Assembly (NCBI GenBank): GCA_963712055.1
Contig: CAVQGN010000007.1
Location: 62,001 to 126,000, forward strand
DNA length: 64,000 bases
Reading direction: 5' to 3'
Origin: JAHBVL01 sp963712055
Lineage (GTDB): Bacteria > Chloroflexota > Chloroflexia > Thermomicrobiales > UBA6265
A model generated the notes under the pieces. The model worked only from the letters and a program-made list of their open reading frames with translations, had not been told where the DNA came from and searched no databases. Below, in pieces: positions 33,524 to 42,357 of the stretch (the stretch's first letter is position 1; each line of letters starts with the position of its first letter). The position numbers were made by a program, and so were the translations under genes.

Positions 33524-34663
33524 ATGAAGATCACGGCGCTGCACACGGTGGCGGTTGGAGCGGAGTGGCGGAACTATCTCTTTGTCCGGGTCGAAACGGA
33601 TGAGGGGCTGGTCGGCATCGGGGAAGCGTCACTTGCGGGCCAAACCCATGCGGTGATGGGAGCGATCCGGGATTTCGAACCATTGTTTCTTGGCGCCGAT
33701 CCGTTGCGAATCGAGCATCTCTGGCAACAAGCCTATAGGCATGCCTTCTGGCATGGTGGGGTGACATTGCTCAGCGCTCTGGCCGGGATCGAAGTGGCGC
33801 TCTGGGATATCCGCGCGCGTTCGCTCGATGTTCCCATCTACACGCTTTTTGGTGGACCGGTGCGCGACCGGATTCGGGCGTATGCGAACGGTCCACGCGG
33901 CAACACGCCGGACGAACTGGCGCGATCGGCGGCGAGCCTGGTCGACCTGGGTTACACCGCGATGAAGATGACGCCGTTCGACGCGATGCCGATGCTCTCG
34001 GGCAAGCGTTTGATCGATCAGGGGGTCGAAAAAGTTCGCGCCGTCCGGGACGCGATTGGACCAGATGTCGAACTGATGCTGGATGCCCATGGGCGGTTGT
34101 CGCCCTCCGTTTCTATCCGCGCGGCCGAGCGATTGCAGGAGTTCGGGATCATGTTCCTGGAGGAACCCTGCTTGCCCGAGCATGCGCCAGCGATGATCCG
34201 GATTGCGGAGAAGTCGCCGATTCCAATTGCAACCGGTGAGCGGCTCTACACCCGCTGGGATATGCCGGAGTTGCTGGCGTCCCGGCGGATCGGTGTGCTG
34301 CAACCAGACATCATCCAGTCGGGTGGTTTGGCGGAAGCGCGGAAGATCGCGGCGATGGCGGAATCGTATTTCGTGGCGGTTGCGCCGCATAACCCCTGGA
34401 GTTGGGTCAACACGATGGCGTCGTTCCATCTCGATGCTGTTCTGCCGAACTTCCTGATCCAGGAAGTGGTGGCCGATCGCGAACCCTGGAAAGAAGCCTG
34501 TGTGATAGATCATCCGGTGATGGACGCGGACGGCTTTTTCCCGTTGCCGAAGGGTCCGGGGCTGGGGATCGAACTCGACCTCGAAGGAGCGAAGAAGTTC
34601 CCGCCGGTCGAAGGTCGACCTATTCCGTTCTGGCACGAGGATGGGTCGGTGGCGGACTGGTAA
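33524..34663 (+). CDS. Mandelate racemase/enolase-superfamily dehydratase (galactonate-dehydratase-like)
   Basis: A 379-residue enolase-superfamily protein. The capping domain is FVRVETDEGLVGIGEASLAG and the barrel carries the KxK-like GYTAMKMTPFDA. Metal ligands are LMLDAHGRLS (Asp), MFLEEPCLPE (Glu) and PIATGERLYTRWD (Glu), and the His lies in VAVAPHNPWSW. These motifs resemble D-galactonate dehydratase and related acid-sugar dehydratases. The ORF begins at 33386, but the ATG at 33524 after GGACAGGAA begins the conserved domain. It ends with DGSVADW, identical to the end of the next gene's product, so the two are tandem paralogues. Confidence 0.9.
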   Translation: MKITALHTVAVGAEWRNYLFVRVETDEGLVGIGEASLAGQTHAVMGAIRDFEPLFLGADPLRIEHLWQQAYRHAFWHGGVTLLSALAGIEVALWDIRARSLDVPIYTLFGGPVRDRIRAYANGPRGNTPDELARSAASLVDLGYTAMKMTPFDAMPMLSGKRLIDQGVEKVRAVRDAIGPDVELMLDAHGRLSPSVSIRAAERLQEFGIMFLEEPCLPEHAPAMIRIAEKSPIPIATGERLYTRWDMPELLASRRIGVLQPDIIQSGGLAEARKIAAMAESYFVAVAPHNPWSWVNTMASFHLDAVLPNFLIQEVVADREPWKEACVIDHPVMDADGFFPLPKGPGLGIELDLEGAKKFPPVEGRPIPFWHEDGSVADW

Positions 34664-34739
34664 CGGAAGCGGCGGTGGCGAGTCGATATTGAGATATCAG
34701 GATATGTATATATAAAGGAAGAGCCGAGGACGAGAAGCG

Positions 34740-35933
34740 ATGAGTATTACTCCACCAGGGGACCGAAACGGCGCTCCGCCGACGATCACCATCACTGATG
34801 TCGTGCCGCATGTCCTGTTTGCCGGGCGAACGAATTTGATATTTGTCGAAGTCCGGACCGATGCCGGAATCACCGGAGTCGGTGAAGCCAGCCTGGAAGG
34901 AAAAACCGAAGCTGTCGTCGGTGCGATCCACGATATCCGCGACTATCTGATCGGCAACGATGCGACCCGAATCGAGCATCACTGGCAAACGGTCTACCGG
35001 CATTCGTTCTGGCGGGGAGGGGTGGTCATCCTGAGCGCGTTGTCGGGGATCGAGCAAGCGCTCTGGGATATTCTCGGCAAAGCGCTCGAAGTTCCGGTGT
35101 ATGACCTCCTTGGCGGACGAGTGCGGGACAAGGTGCGGTTGTATGCGAATGGCCCCCGCGGCGAAACACCCGAAGAGATTGCGGAATCATGCGTGGCGCT
35201 TGTCGAAGCGGGGTGGGGTGCGTTGAAATTGTCGCCCTTTGGCGCGGTGCCGGGATTGGCTGGGCGACCAGAACTGCTGGCGGCGCGGCGACAGATGGAG
35301 TTGATCCGGGAAGCGGTGGGTCCGGAGGTCGATGTCCTGATCGATTGTCATGGCCGACTCTCGCCTGCGTCAGCGATCCAGATGGCGGCGATGCTCGACG
35401 ATCTCGATATCTTTTTCTTCGAAGAACCGGTCTTGCCGGAGGACCCGGCAGCGATGGCTACCGTGGCTCAGGCGATCACGATCCCGATCGCGACCGGAGA
35501 GCGGCTCTTTACCAAGTGGGGATTTCGTGACATCCTGGATCTCGGAGCGGCGGCGGTGTTGCAACCCGATCTTGCCCATTGCGGCGGGATCTGGGAAGCC
35601 CGCAAGATCGCGGCGATGGCCGAGGTGTCGTACGTCGGGGTAGCGCCACACAATCCCTATTCGTGGTTGTTGACGATGGCGAGTATCCAGCTCGATCTGG
35701 TCATCCCGAATTTCCTGATCCAGGAGTTTTTGGTTGATCATCCGCCTGAAGTGGAGGCGCTGTTCGCCGAACCATTCACCTGGGCCGAGGGTGGTTGGGT
35801 GGCGCCGCCGACAAAACCGGGTCTGGGGGTTGAGCTCGATTGGGACGCGGTGCGACGCCTCGAAGCAATGCCGTACACGAAAACCTATCAACCGTCGCTC
35901 TGGCATGTCGATGGATCGGTGGCGGACTGGTAG
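34740..35933 (+). CDS. Mandelate racemase/enolase-superfamily dehydratase, tandem paralogue
   Basis: A 397-residue relative of the preceding protein. The capping domain is FVEVRTDAGITGVGEASLEG; the barrel shows ALKLSPFGAVPG, VLIDCHGRLSPAS (Asp), FFFEEPVLPEDP (Glu), PIATGERLFTKWG (Glu), and VGVAPHNPYSWL (His). It has a 20-residue N-terminal extension rich in Pro and Gly, and the same DGSVADW end. The ribosome site is GAGGACGAGAAG. It sits 76 bases after the first paralogue in one transcript. The divergence within the active-site strand (KLSPF against KMTPF) suggests a different sugar acid or epimer. Confidence 0.9.
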   Translation: MSITPPGDRNGAPPTITITDVVPHVLFAGRTNLIFVEVRTDAGITGVGEASLEGKTEAVVGAIHDIRDYLIGNDATRIEHHWQTVYRHSFWRGGVVILSALSGIEQALWDILGKALEVPVYDLLGGRVRDKVRLYANGPRGETPEEIAESCVALVEAGWGALKLSPFGAVPGLAGRPELLAARRQMELIREAVGPEVDVLIDCHGRLSPASAIQMAAMLDDLDIFFFEEPVLPEDPAAMATVAQAITIPIATGERLFTKWGFRDILDLGAAAVLQPDLAHCGGIWEARKIAAMAEVSYVGVAPHNPYSWLLTMASIQLDLVIPNFLIQEFLVDHPPEVEALFAEPFTWAEGGWVAPPTKPGLGVELDWDAVRRLEAMPYTKTYQPSLWHVDGSVADW

Positions 35934-36209
35934 CCGCGTCCGTCCGCCCGCGCGAGTTAGGTGGTGATGACGCCCCGGCATGAATGCCAGGGCTGACAGG
36001 CCAAAGACCTCCGGTCTAGTGTGAATTGAGACGTCTCAGCCCGGAGGGGTTCGGTCGGTCAGCGCCAGGGTTCAGCCTGCGTGCACGGAAATTCGTCTAC
36101 GTACAACTGTTTGGCTTGCACTGGAGGGCATTGCGAGTGATGCTACCCGGAGACGGACGCGGTACGGGTGATCACCGGGCGGTGACCCCAGTCATTGAAA
36201 GGAAATCCG

Positions 36210-37508
36210 GTGTCAAACGCTGATTCGATCGAACCGATTGTTCCCGACGCATGGGAGTGCTATCACGCGGAAGGCAAGGAAGCGGTCCGCATCCGGGACG
36301 TGAAGGTGATTCTGACCGCTCCCGATGGAATCCGGTTGGTGATCGTCAAGGTCGAAACGACCGAACCAGGGTTGTATGGCGTTGGCTGCGCCACCTTTAC
36401 CCAGCGTCCGCTGACGGTGGTGACTGCGATCGAGGAATATCTGAAACCGTTTGTTGTCGGCCGTGATGTAAACGATATCGAAGATATCTTCCAGACGGCG
36501 TTTCTCTCGTCGTACTGGCGTGGAGGACCGGTGCTGCATAACGCGCTGTCGGGAATCGACATGGCGTTGTGGGATATCAAAGGCAAACTGGCGGGAATGC
36601 CGGTGTATCAGCTCTTCGGTGGCAAGGTTCGGGATGCTGCGCCGGTCTATGTCCATGCGTCCGGGATGGATTTCCAGGAGGTCGAGGACTCAGCGCGCGC
36701 GTTCATGGAGCAGGGTTTCCGCTATATCCGCTGCCAGGTGGCGGTGCCGGGTTCGTCGACCTATGGGGTTGGCAAGAAAGCATCGTCGGCGAAAAACGCC
36801 TACCACCTCGATCCGAAACAGGATCCCTGGGATCCAAACGCCTATGTCCGGATCGTGCCGCAACTTTTCGATCATATTCGCGGCGCTCTCGGCGACGAGG
36901 TCGAGTTGCTCCACGATATCCATGAACGAGTGGCGCCGATCCAGGCGATAGGTCTGGCCAAGGATCTTGAGCAGTTCCGCCTCTTCTTCCTGGAGGATCC
37001 GTTTTCCCCGGAAGACAATGGCTATTTCCGGATGTTGCGACAGCAAACCTCGATTCCAATTGCCATGGGTGAACTGTATGTGAATCAACAGGAGTATGTG
37101 CCGCTGGTTTCTGAGCGATTGATCGATTTCATGCGGGTCCATATCTCCGATATCGGCGGGTTGAGCATGGCGCGCAAACTGGCCGCCTACTGTGAGTTCT
37201 TTGCGGTGCGGACAGCATGGCATGGACCAGGAGATGCCTCGCCGGTGGCCCATGCTGCCAACCTGGCGCTCGACCTATCCTGTTCGAACTTCGGGATCCA
37301 GGAGAGCTATCTCTTCCCCGAGCGAACCAAAGCCGTTTTCCCGGGATGCCCAGAGATTCGTGATGGTCGGATGTGGTCGAACGAGGGACCAGGATTGGGA
37401 ATCGATATCGACGAGCAGGAAGCGGCGAAGTACCCCTTCCCCGAGCATTCGCTGAACGGTGCCTGGCCACCGGTGCGGCTCTGGGACGGCACTGTTCAAC
37501 GCCCCTAG
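36210..37508 (+). CDS. Mannonate-dehydratase-type enolase-superfamily enzyme (ManD/RspA group)
   Basis: A 432-residue acid-sugar dehydratase of the ManD group. Family marks are SSYWRGGPVLHNALSGIDMA, the barrel strand RYIRCQVAVPG followed by a long loop, ELLHDIHERVAP (Asp ligand plus catalytic His), LFFLEDPFSPED (Glu), IPIAMGELYVNQ (Glu), the RTAWHGPGDASPV segment with its catalytic His, and the WPPVRLWDGT end. D-mannonate or D-gluconate to 2-keto-3-deoxygluconate is the usual reaction; members differ in specificity. The GTG at 36210, preceded by AAAGGAAA, is chosen over an in-frame TTG at 36195. The gap 35934-36209 contains only a weak CCC..GGCAT hairpin near 35973. Confidence 0.9.
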   Translation: MSNADSIEPIVPDAWECYHAEGKEAVRIRDVKVILTAPDGIRLVIVKVETTEPGLYGVGCATFTQRPLTVVTAIEEYLKPFVVGRDVNDIEDIFQTAFLSSYWRGGPVLHNALSGIDMALWDIKGKLAGMPVYQLFGGKVRDAAPVYVHASGMDFQEVEDSARAFMEQGFRYIRCQVAVPGSSTYGVGKKASSAKNAYHLDPKQDPWDPNAYVRIVPQLFDHIRGALGDEVELLHDIHERVAPIQAIGLAKDLEQFRLFFLEDPFSPEDNGYFRMLRQQTSIPIAMGELYVNQQEYVPLVSERLIDFMRVHISDIGGLSMARKLAAYCEFFAVRTAWHGPGDASPVAHAANLALDLSCSNFGIQESYLFPERTKAVFPGCPEIRDGRMWSNEGPGLGIDIDEQEAAKYPFPEHSLNGAWPPVRLWDGTVQRP

Positions 37509-37572
37509 GCACGTCGAACATCAACCCCTCTTCGACCGTGACGGGACTTCCGCCATGGAATGCGAGAGGTCT

Positions 37573-37599
37573 ATGCCTGGTATACCAATACCGAGGCAT
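37573..37599 (+). terminator. Hairpin after the ManD-type gene
   Basis: ATGCCTGGTAT and ATACC-G-AGGCAT form an 11-bp stem with one bulged base and a four-base loop, 65 bases after the stop codon. There is no long T-run, only AATTTT about 15 bases later. Confidence 0.4.
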
Positions 37600-37732
37600 G
37601 ATACGGGTGTACGTAATTTTCGACCCTGGCGCTTGACTGCCCAACCCAGCCATGGAGTAAGCTTTTGCTTCAGGACCGGATGTATACGACAGGACCTTTT
37701 GCTGGAGGCGTCGTAAATGACTGAGTCTCATG

Positions 37733-37814
37733 ATCCGGGCGATTGGGATGGATGCCCGGATAGAGGTTTGTTCACCTCCTGTTGCCGCTGAGGGATGGCT
37801 GCAGGGTTCCATCC
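37733..37814 (+). ncRNA. Hairpin-rich leader of the transglycosylase gene, possible structured RNA
   Basis: Three stems follow each other in the 397-base gap: ATCCGGGC/GCCCGGAT (37733-37761, 13-base loop), GAGGT/ACCTC (from 37763), and GGATGG/CCATCC (37793-37814). They lie about 90 bases before a cell-wall hydrolase-type gene, a gene class often under riboswitch control. I could not match it to the c-di-AMP riboswitch or another known class. Confidence 0.3.
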
Positions 37815-37905
37815 TTCACCCACCACTTTCTCCTGATTCCCGTGTCCTTTTTTGGGTATCGACCGAGGAAGTGCCGCAACCTGAATTCAAGGGGGAGATT
37901 CTCTG

Positions 37906-39540
37906 ATGTCGTTGTTGTCGTTTACCGCAGGTGTGGACGCAATGCCGCCCACGCGCGCCTCCCGAAACCAGGTCACCCGCAGTTGGTTCTACCGCGCTAT
38001 CGCGGCAATCACCATATTCACCATGCTTTTCGGCGGGATGTCAGTAGCTCCTCGACAGGCGGCCGCTGCCTCAGCCATTGCGACCGACCGGGTCAATCTG
38101 CGCACAGGTCCCGGCCTTGGCTATGATGTCCTGACCGTTATACCGAACGGCGCCGCGGTAACCGTGGATGGTGATCCTGAGGCGGGCTTCTATCCAGTGA
38201 CATACATCGGCATCTCGGGTTTTTCTTCGGTCGATTACATCCAGATCGGCGGTAGTCCTTCACCGAATCCAGATAGCGGATCAGTGCCGGTCGGCGATAC
38301 CGCTACCGGTACGGCTTCGGTTACCTCGGCACTCTATCTGCGCAGCGGTCCCGCTACGACATACGTGATCCGCGCCACCATGCCGGCTGGTGCAACGGTG
38401 GAGTTGCGAGGCAGCTCCCAGAATGGCTTCTATCCGCTGGCCTATAACGGCACCACCGGCTGGGCTCATGGCAATTGGCTCAACATGGGCGGAGGTACCC
38501 AACCAACCCCGACACCTACGCCTGGAAGCAGCAATTCCGTTCCAGTCGGCGACACGGTCACCGGTTCTGCAACCGTGACTGCGTCACTCAACCTCCGTAT
38601 GGGGCCTTCCACGAGTTACGGTGCCGTTACCGTTATGCAGTCCGGTTCCACAGTTGAGCTCCGTGGCAGTGCGCAGAATTCTTACTATCCACTTAGCTAC
38701 AACGGCACGACTGGTTGGGCCCACGGGAACTGGCTCAACATCGGCGGCGGATCCCCATCAACTCCCACGCCTTCACCTTCACCCACGCCTTCACCAGGGA
38801 GCGGAAACACCGTTCCAGTCGGCAACACGGCCACCGGTTCTGCCACCGTGACCTCTGCTCTCAATTTGCGAGGCGGACCAGCAACGACGTACTCGATCAC
38901 TACTACCATGCCGGCCGGCGCTTTGGTCGAATTGAGAGGCGCTCCTCAAAGCGGTTTCTACCCACTGAGTTACAACGGTACAACTGGCTGGGCCCACGGC
39001 AACTGGCTCAACATCGGCGGCAGTTCCTCGCCGTCGCCGTCGCCAGGAGGTTCCCACCCGCCGTACCTCTATACGGAGGAGGTTTCAGTCCAGATGCGCA
39101 GTCAACCGACGGCCAGCTCTGGCATCGTCTGGACGATTCCGCCCAAAACCCGTGTGACAGTTACCGGACCGATGCAGAATGGCTGGTGGCCCACCAAATG
39201 GGCGCACGTTTCCGGTTTCATGAATGGCGCCTTCCTGGTTGAGTCGTTGACACTCACCTATCCGCCCAGCAAGCAGGGCATCGTCGACATCATTTACGCC
39301 GCTGCGGATCAGTATGGGCAACCGCGTGAGGACATGTTACGAGTGGCAATCTGTGAATCAGCCCTCGACCCGAACGCAGTCAATTCAAGCAGCGGCGTCA
39401 GCGGGTTATTCCAGTTCCGTCTCAGCACCTGGGCCACCACTCCCTTCGCCAGCCAGAGCGTGTTCGATCCGACAGCGAATGCCAAAGCCGCCGCCTGGAT
39501 GTGGTCGGTGGGCCGTCGCAACGAATGGGCCTGCCAGTAG
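37906..39540 (+). CDS. Exported protein with five SH3b repeats and a C-terminal transglycosylase-like domain
   Basis: A 544-residue secreted cell-wall protein. A long basic start and hydrophobic segment (about residues 28-56, ending QAAAASA) form the signal peptide. Five SH3-like repeats follow at roughly 60-117, 132-195, 214-280, 305-371 and 388-448. Repeats 2-4 share the near-identical core SYNGTTGWAHGNWLNIGG and are joined by Pro/Ser/Thr linkers. Residues 455-544 form an SLT/lysozyme-like domain: REDMLRVAICESALDPNAVN with catalytic Glu484, then SSGVSGLFQFRLSTW. It probably binds and cleaves peptidoglycan. AAGGGGGAG precedes the ATG. It is a single-gene unit with a hairpin-rich leader and a strong terminator. 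Confidence 0.88.
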   Translation: MSLLSFTAGVDAMPPTRASRNQVTRSWFYRAIAAITIFTMLFGGMSVAPRQAAAASAIATDRVNLRTGPGLGYDVLTVIPNGAAVTVDGDPEAGFYPVTYIGISGFSSVDYIQIGGSPSPNPDSGSVPVGDTATGTASVTSALYLRSGPATTYVIRATMPAGATVELRGSSQNGFYPLAYNGTTGWAHGNWLNMGGGTQPTPTPTPGSSNSVPVGDTVTGSATVTASLNLRMGPSTSYGAVTVMQSGSTVELRGSAQNSYYPLSYNGTTGWAHGNWLNIGGGSPSTPTPSPSPTPSPGSGNTVPVGNTATGSATVTSALNLRGGPATTYSITTTMPAGALVELRGAPQSGFYPLSYNGTTGWAHGNWLNIGGSSSPSPSPGGSHPPYLYTEEVSVQMRSQPTASSGIVWTIPPKTRVTVTGPMQNGWWPTKWAHVSGFMNGAFLVESLTLTYPPSKQGIVDIIYAAADQYGQPREDMLRVAICESALDPNAVNSSSGVSGLFQFRLSTWATTPFASQSVFDPTANAKAAAWMWSVGRRNEWACQ

Positions 39541-39563
39541 TCGCTAGACCAGATTCGATGTCG

Positions 39564-39599
39564 CTCCACTCCGGATGTATGATGCTATCCGGAGTGGAG
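39564..39599 (+). terminator. Terminator hairpin after the transglycosylase gene
   Basis: A 13-bp perfect stem, CTCCACTCCGGAT with ATCCGGAGTGGAG around a ten-base loop, begins 24 bases after the stop codon. No T-run follows. Confidence 0.6.
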
Positions 39600-39609
39600 A
39601 CGAAAACCG

Positions 39610-39678
39610 CCCGAGCATTCGCTGAACTGTGCCTTGCCGTCGGTACGGCTGTGGGACGGAACGATCCAGCGGCCATAG
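39610..39678 (+). pseudogene. C-terminal remnant of a ManD-type dehydratase gene
   Basis: In frame, these 69 bases encode PEHSLNCALPSVRLWDGTIQRP and a stop. This matches the last 22 codons of the ManD-type gene (37440-37508: PEHSLNGAWPPVRLWDGTVQ, then RP) with about 80% base identity by hand count and no gaps. Upstream the match ends abruptly at the transglycosylase terminator. It is a decayed second copy, or the far side of an old duplication or insertion that placed the transglycosylase gene here. Confidence 0.7.
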
Positions 39679-39776
39679 AGCCCGCCGGGAGCTGATGAAA
39701 GACCTTCTGCCGATTCGTCGATCGTGGCAGGTTTGCAGTGTAGTGCCGATATTCGTGGCGCTGAATGGAGTCGATC

Positions 39777-40343
39777 GTGACGTTCGGAACGATCCTGGTT
39801 GCGATCACCCTCGGAATCGATGTCTTCGCCGGTGGACTGTCGCTTGGGATCAACGGTCTCAAGCGCGACCGGTGGGCGCTGACGGCGGCGCTGTTCGCGT
39901 TTCTGACGCTGGCGATGACGACAATGGGGCTGCTGCTCGGACGGCTGCTCGATGATCGCCTCGGCCGACATGCGTCGTATGTCGCCGGGGCGGTTCTTGT
40001 CATCGTCGGGTTGGAAGCAATCGTCGATACCCTGCTCCACGAAAAGGATCCCGGCGATTTCCTCGAGAACATCGCATTCAACGACATTCTCAAGACGGGT
40101 CTTATGGTCACGCTGGACAAGCTCGCCATCGGTGTGACCCTGGCGTTTGTCGATGTGCCGTTGGGTGGATTGACCGCCTATCTCGTGATTCAGAGTTTCG
40201 TAGCCACGCTGATCGGTCTGATGCTTGGAAAGCGGCTGGGGGCACAGTTCGGCAAAGCGGCCAAGGTTCTGGCAGGATCGATATTCGTGATTCTTGGGGC
40301 GGTGATTCTGCTGCAAACCGCGCTTGATCGTGGGTATGTGTGA
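39777..40343 (+). CDS. MntP-like manganese efflux family membrane protein
   Basis: A 188-residue membrane protein with about six helices in two similar halves. Each half has an acidic membrane motif, LVAITLGIDVFAGGLSLGI and VTLDKLAIGVTLAFVDVPL, the pattern of the MntP (LysE-superfamily) Mn(II) exporters. The GTG at 39777 preceded by GGAG is chosen; an ATG four codons earlier is also in frame. It is followed by a textbook terminator. The upstream region holds the dehydratase remnant and no recognisable Mn riboswitch. Confidence 0.75.
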   Translation: MTFGTILVAITLGIDVFAGGLSLGINGLKRDRWALTAALFAFLTLAMTTMGLLLGRLLDDRLGRHASYVAGAVLVIVGLEAIVDTLLHEKDPGDFLENIAFNDILKTGLMVTLDKLAIGVTLAFVDVPLGGLTAYLVIQSFVATLIGLMLGKRLGAQFGKAAKVLAGSIFVILGAVILLQTALDRGYV

Positions 40344-40367
40344 TCGCTCTGAAAGCCCTCACCTCAA

Positions 40368-40399
40368 CCCCTCTCCCGATTTCGGGAGAGGGGCTTTTT
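40368..40399 (+). terminator. Intrinsic terminator between convergent genes
   Basis: An 11-bp perfect stem (CCCCTCTCCCG, loop ATTT, CGGGAGAGGGG) is followed by CTTTTT. It ends the MntP-like transcript. On the other strand the hairpin lies just beyond the CocE-like gene's stop (40423) and can serve both. Confidence 0.85.
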
Positions 40400-40422
40400 C
40401 TCTGTGGGAGATCGGCTCGTCT

Positions 40423-42189
40423 CTAGGGGAGGTCGCCAGTGATGAGCGGCAGTGTGATCCGGGACGGGTAGTCCGCCGAGTGGTAGATGGTTTGATGGGC
40501 GATCAGGCAGTCCTCGCGGGTAGCGGTGGCGATCGTGCCTCCATGATTCGGGTTGCGGTCGAAGCGAGGGAAGTTGCTCGAGGAGATCTCGACCCGGATT
40601 CGGTGACCCGGCTGGAAAAGATTGCTGGTGGCCCAGAGATCGATCTCGTACTGTTCGATGCTCCCCGGTTCGAGGAGCTCAGCCGTGGCAGTACTCGAGC
40701 GATAGCGAGCGCGGATGATGCCATCGGTCAGATTGCGGGCATAGCCGTCGGGAAAGACGTCGACCAGTTTGGCGGTGAAATCGGTATCGACCGCGGTCGA
40801 GGCCGCGAAGAGCGTGACCGTGATCGGTCCGGTGACTTCAACCGCTTCTTCGAGCGGTGGACTGGTATAGACGAGGACGTCCGGCCGGCTTTCGATGCAA
40901 CGCTGATCGAAAGAGCCTGGTCGAGCCCAATAGGTGTTACAGCAGAGATTGCCGCCTGAGGTTGGTACTGGGTTGAGCGGGTCGTAGAGATACTGATCGG
41001 GACGATTCGCAGAACCAGAAGGCGGTTCAAGCTCGAGCGTTCCATCACCATGAAGCGAATTGGCGTTGCCGTCGCTGGCGAGGTGGTAGTCGACATAGCG
41101 GGTCCGCGCCAGCGGCCATTCCTGCTCCTGACGCCAGGTGTTCGCGCCCATGACGAAGAGCGTCACCGGTGGTTCCTTATCGACGCCATTATCATTATCC
41201 CGTAACCAGCGATCATACCAGCGTAGCTGGATGCCATCAAGATCGATAGCGGCATGCGAGGCGCGCACGCCGGGGTCGTAATCACCGATTGGGCTGATCG
41301 TAACAATGGTCATGTGATCCCAGGGACCGATCAGGAGCCGACTCCCTTCTCGCGATTCCGCGGTTTTACTTTGCGTCCTCATCCCCTGGTAGTTGCGCAG
41401 CGTTCCGCCGAGGAAGATGTCATACCAGGAACCGACATTGAGGGCCTTGACATCAAGATCGGCGTAGCGATCCTCCACGCGGAGGTTCTGCCAATAGGCA
41501 TCGTTTTCCGGATGTGCAAGCCAGGTTTCGTAGTAGGGAGCGAGATCGGCAACCGTTGGATCGCCGGCAAGCGGCATGCGGTCGAATTCCTTATCGAAGT
41601 GATCGATGCGGTCGAGCAACGCGTCGAGCTCAGGCTGGTAGGAGGGATCGTGGTCGACCCGGCGAGTGGCGGTGTTGGTCGCGAGGATGGCCATGGTCCA
41701 GTTGAGGTTGAAGCTGAGTTCGAAGGCGCCGCCCTGATACGTCCATCCTTCGTGGTAATCGGACGCGGTGACGTTTGGCACGATCGCTTCGAGACCGGGA
41801 GCGCCAGCCAATGCTGCTTGCCACTGGGTCAGACCGACATAGGACGCGCCAAACATCCCGATCCGACCGTTTGACCACGACTGTTCCTGAATCCAGGCGC
41901 AGGTGTCGTAGCCATCCTGTTGCTCGAAGAGAAACGCTTCGAACTGACCTTCGGAGGCAAAGCGGCCGCGCGTGTCCTGGCAGACAAGCGCAAAACCCTG
42001 ACCAGCTGCGCGGATCGCGAAGGCGGCGGCGTTGTTGAGAGCGGCCGATTTATCGTATGGCGTGCGCTGGAGAAGGACCGGATAGCGGCCAGGTGTGGCG
42101 GGACGATAGACGTCGGCGAAGAGAATGATGCCGTCGCGCATCGGGATAGCCACATTGCGGTCGATCGAGACGCTGAAGGACTGGGGCAT
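40423..42189 (-). CDS. CocE/NonD-family hydrolase (S15-like alpha/beta hydrolase)
   Basis: A 588-residue serine hydrolase related to X-Pro dipeptidyl peptidases and cocaine esterase. An alpha/beta hydrolase core carries the nucleophile in GMFGASYVGLTQW. The oxyanion-forming RTPYDKS and QDTRGRFASEG segments come before it. A C-terminal jelly-roll domain (about 350-588) contains PITVTLFAASTAVDTDFTAK and HRIRVEISSSNFPRFDRN, the family's terminal signature. No signal peptide is seen, so it is cytoplasmic. Substrates in the family are acyl esters or amides; the one here is unknown. Confidence 0.92.
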   Translation of the reverse strand: MPQSFSVSIDRNVAIPMRDGIILFADVYRPATPGRYPVLLQRTPYDKSAALNNAAAFAIRAAGQGFALVCQDTRGRFASEGQFEAFLFEQQDGYDTCAWIQEQSWSNGRIGMFGASYVGLTQWQAALAGAPGLEAIVPNVTASDYHEGWTYQGGAFELSFNLNWTMAILATNTATRRVDHDPSYQPELDALLDRIDHFDKEFDRMPLAGDPTVADLAPYYETWLAHPENDAYWQNLRVEDRYADLDVKALNVGSWYDIFLGGTLRNYQGMRTQSKTAESREGSRLLIGPWDHMTIVTISPIGDYDPGVRASHAAIDLDGIQLRWYDRWLRDNDNGVDKEPPVTLFVMGANTWRQEQEWPLARTRYVDYHLASDGNANSLHGDGTLELEPPSGSANRPDQYLYDPLNPVPTSGGNLCCNTYWARPGSFDQRCIESRPDVLVYTSPPLEEAVEVTGPITVTLFAASTAVDTDFTAKLVDVFPDGYARNLTDGIIRARYRSSTATAELLEPGSIEQYEIDLWATSNLFQPGHRIRVEISSSNFPRFDRNPNHGGTIATATREDCLIAHQTIYHSADYPSRITLPLITGDLP

Positions 42190-42357
42190 CTGCTTCTCCT
42201 GACTCTATGCTGGCGCGGAATGTCACCGTTTGTTGGCGCGATTTTCGCATAGGAAGAGGCGGTTTTGGCGAATGATGTGTCCGCCCATCCGGACAACGGA
42301 TCATCGGATACGGTTGATCACAGGGACAAAGCGTCAGTATGCAAAGGAGCATCCAAG

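Noticed and set aside
35934..36209. Small plus-strand frame at 36026-36223
   Set aside because: No ribosome site, Arg-rich low-information sequence, and it runs into the ManD-type start.
37509..37905. c-di-AMP (ydaO) riboswitch
   Set aside because: The gene type fits, but I could not find the conserved core segments on the plus strand.
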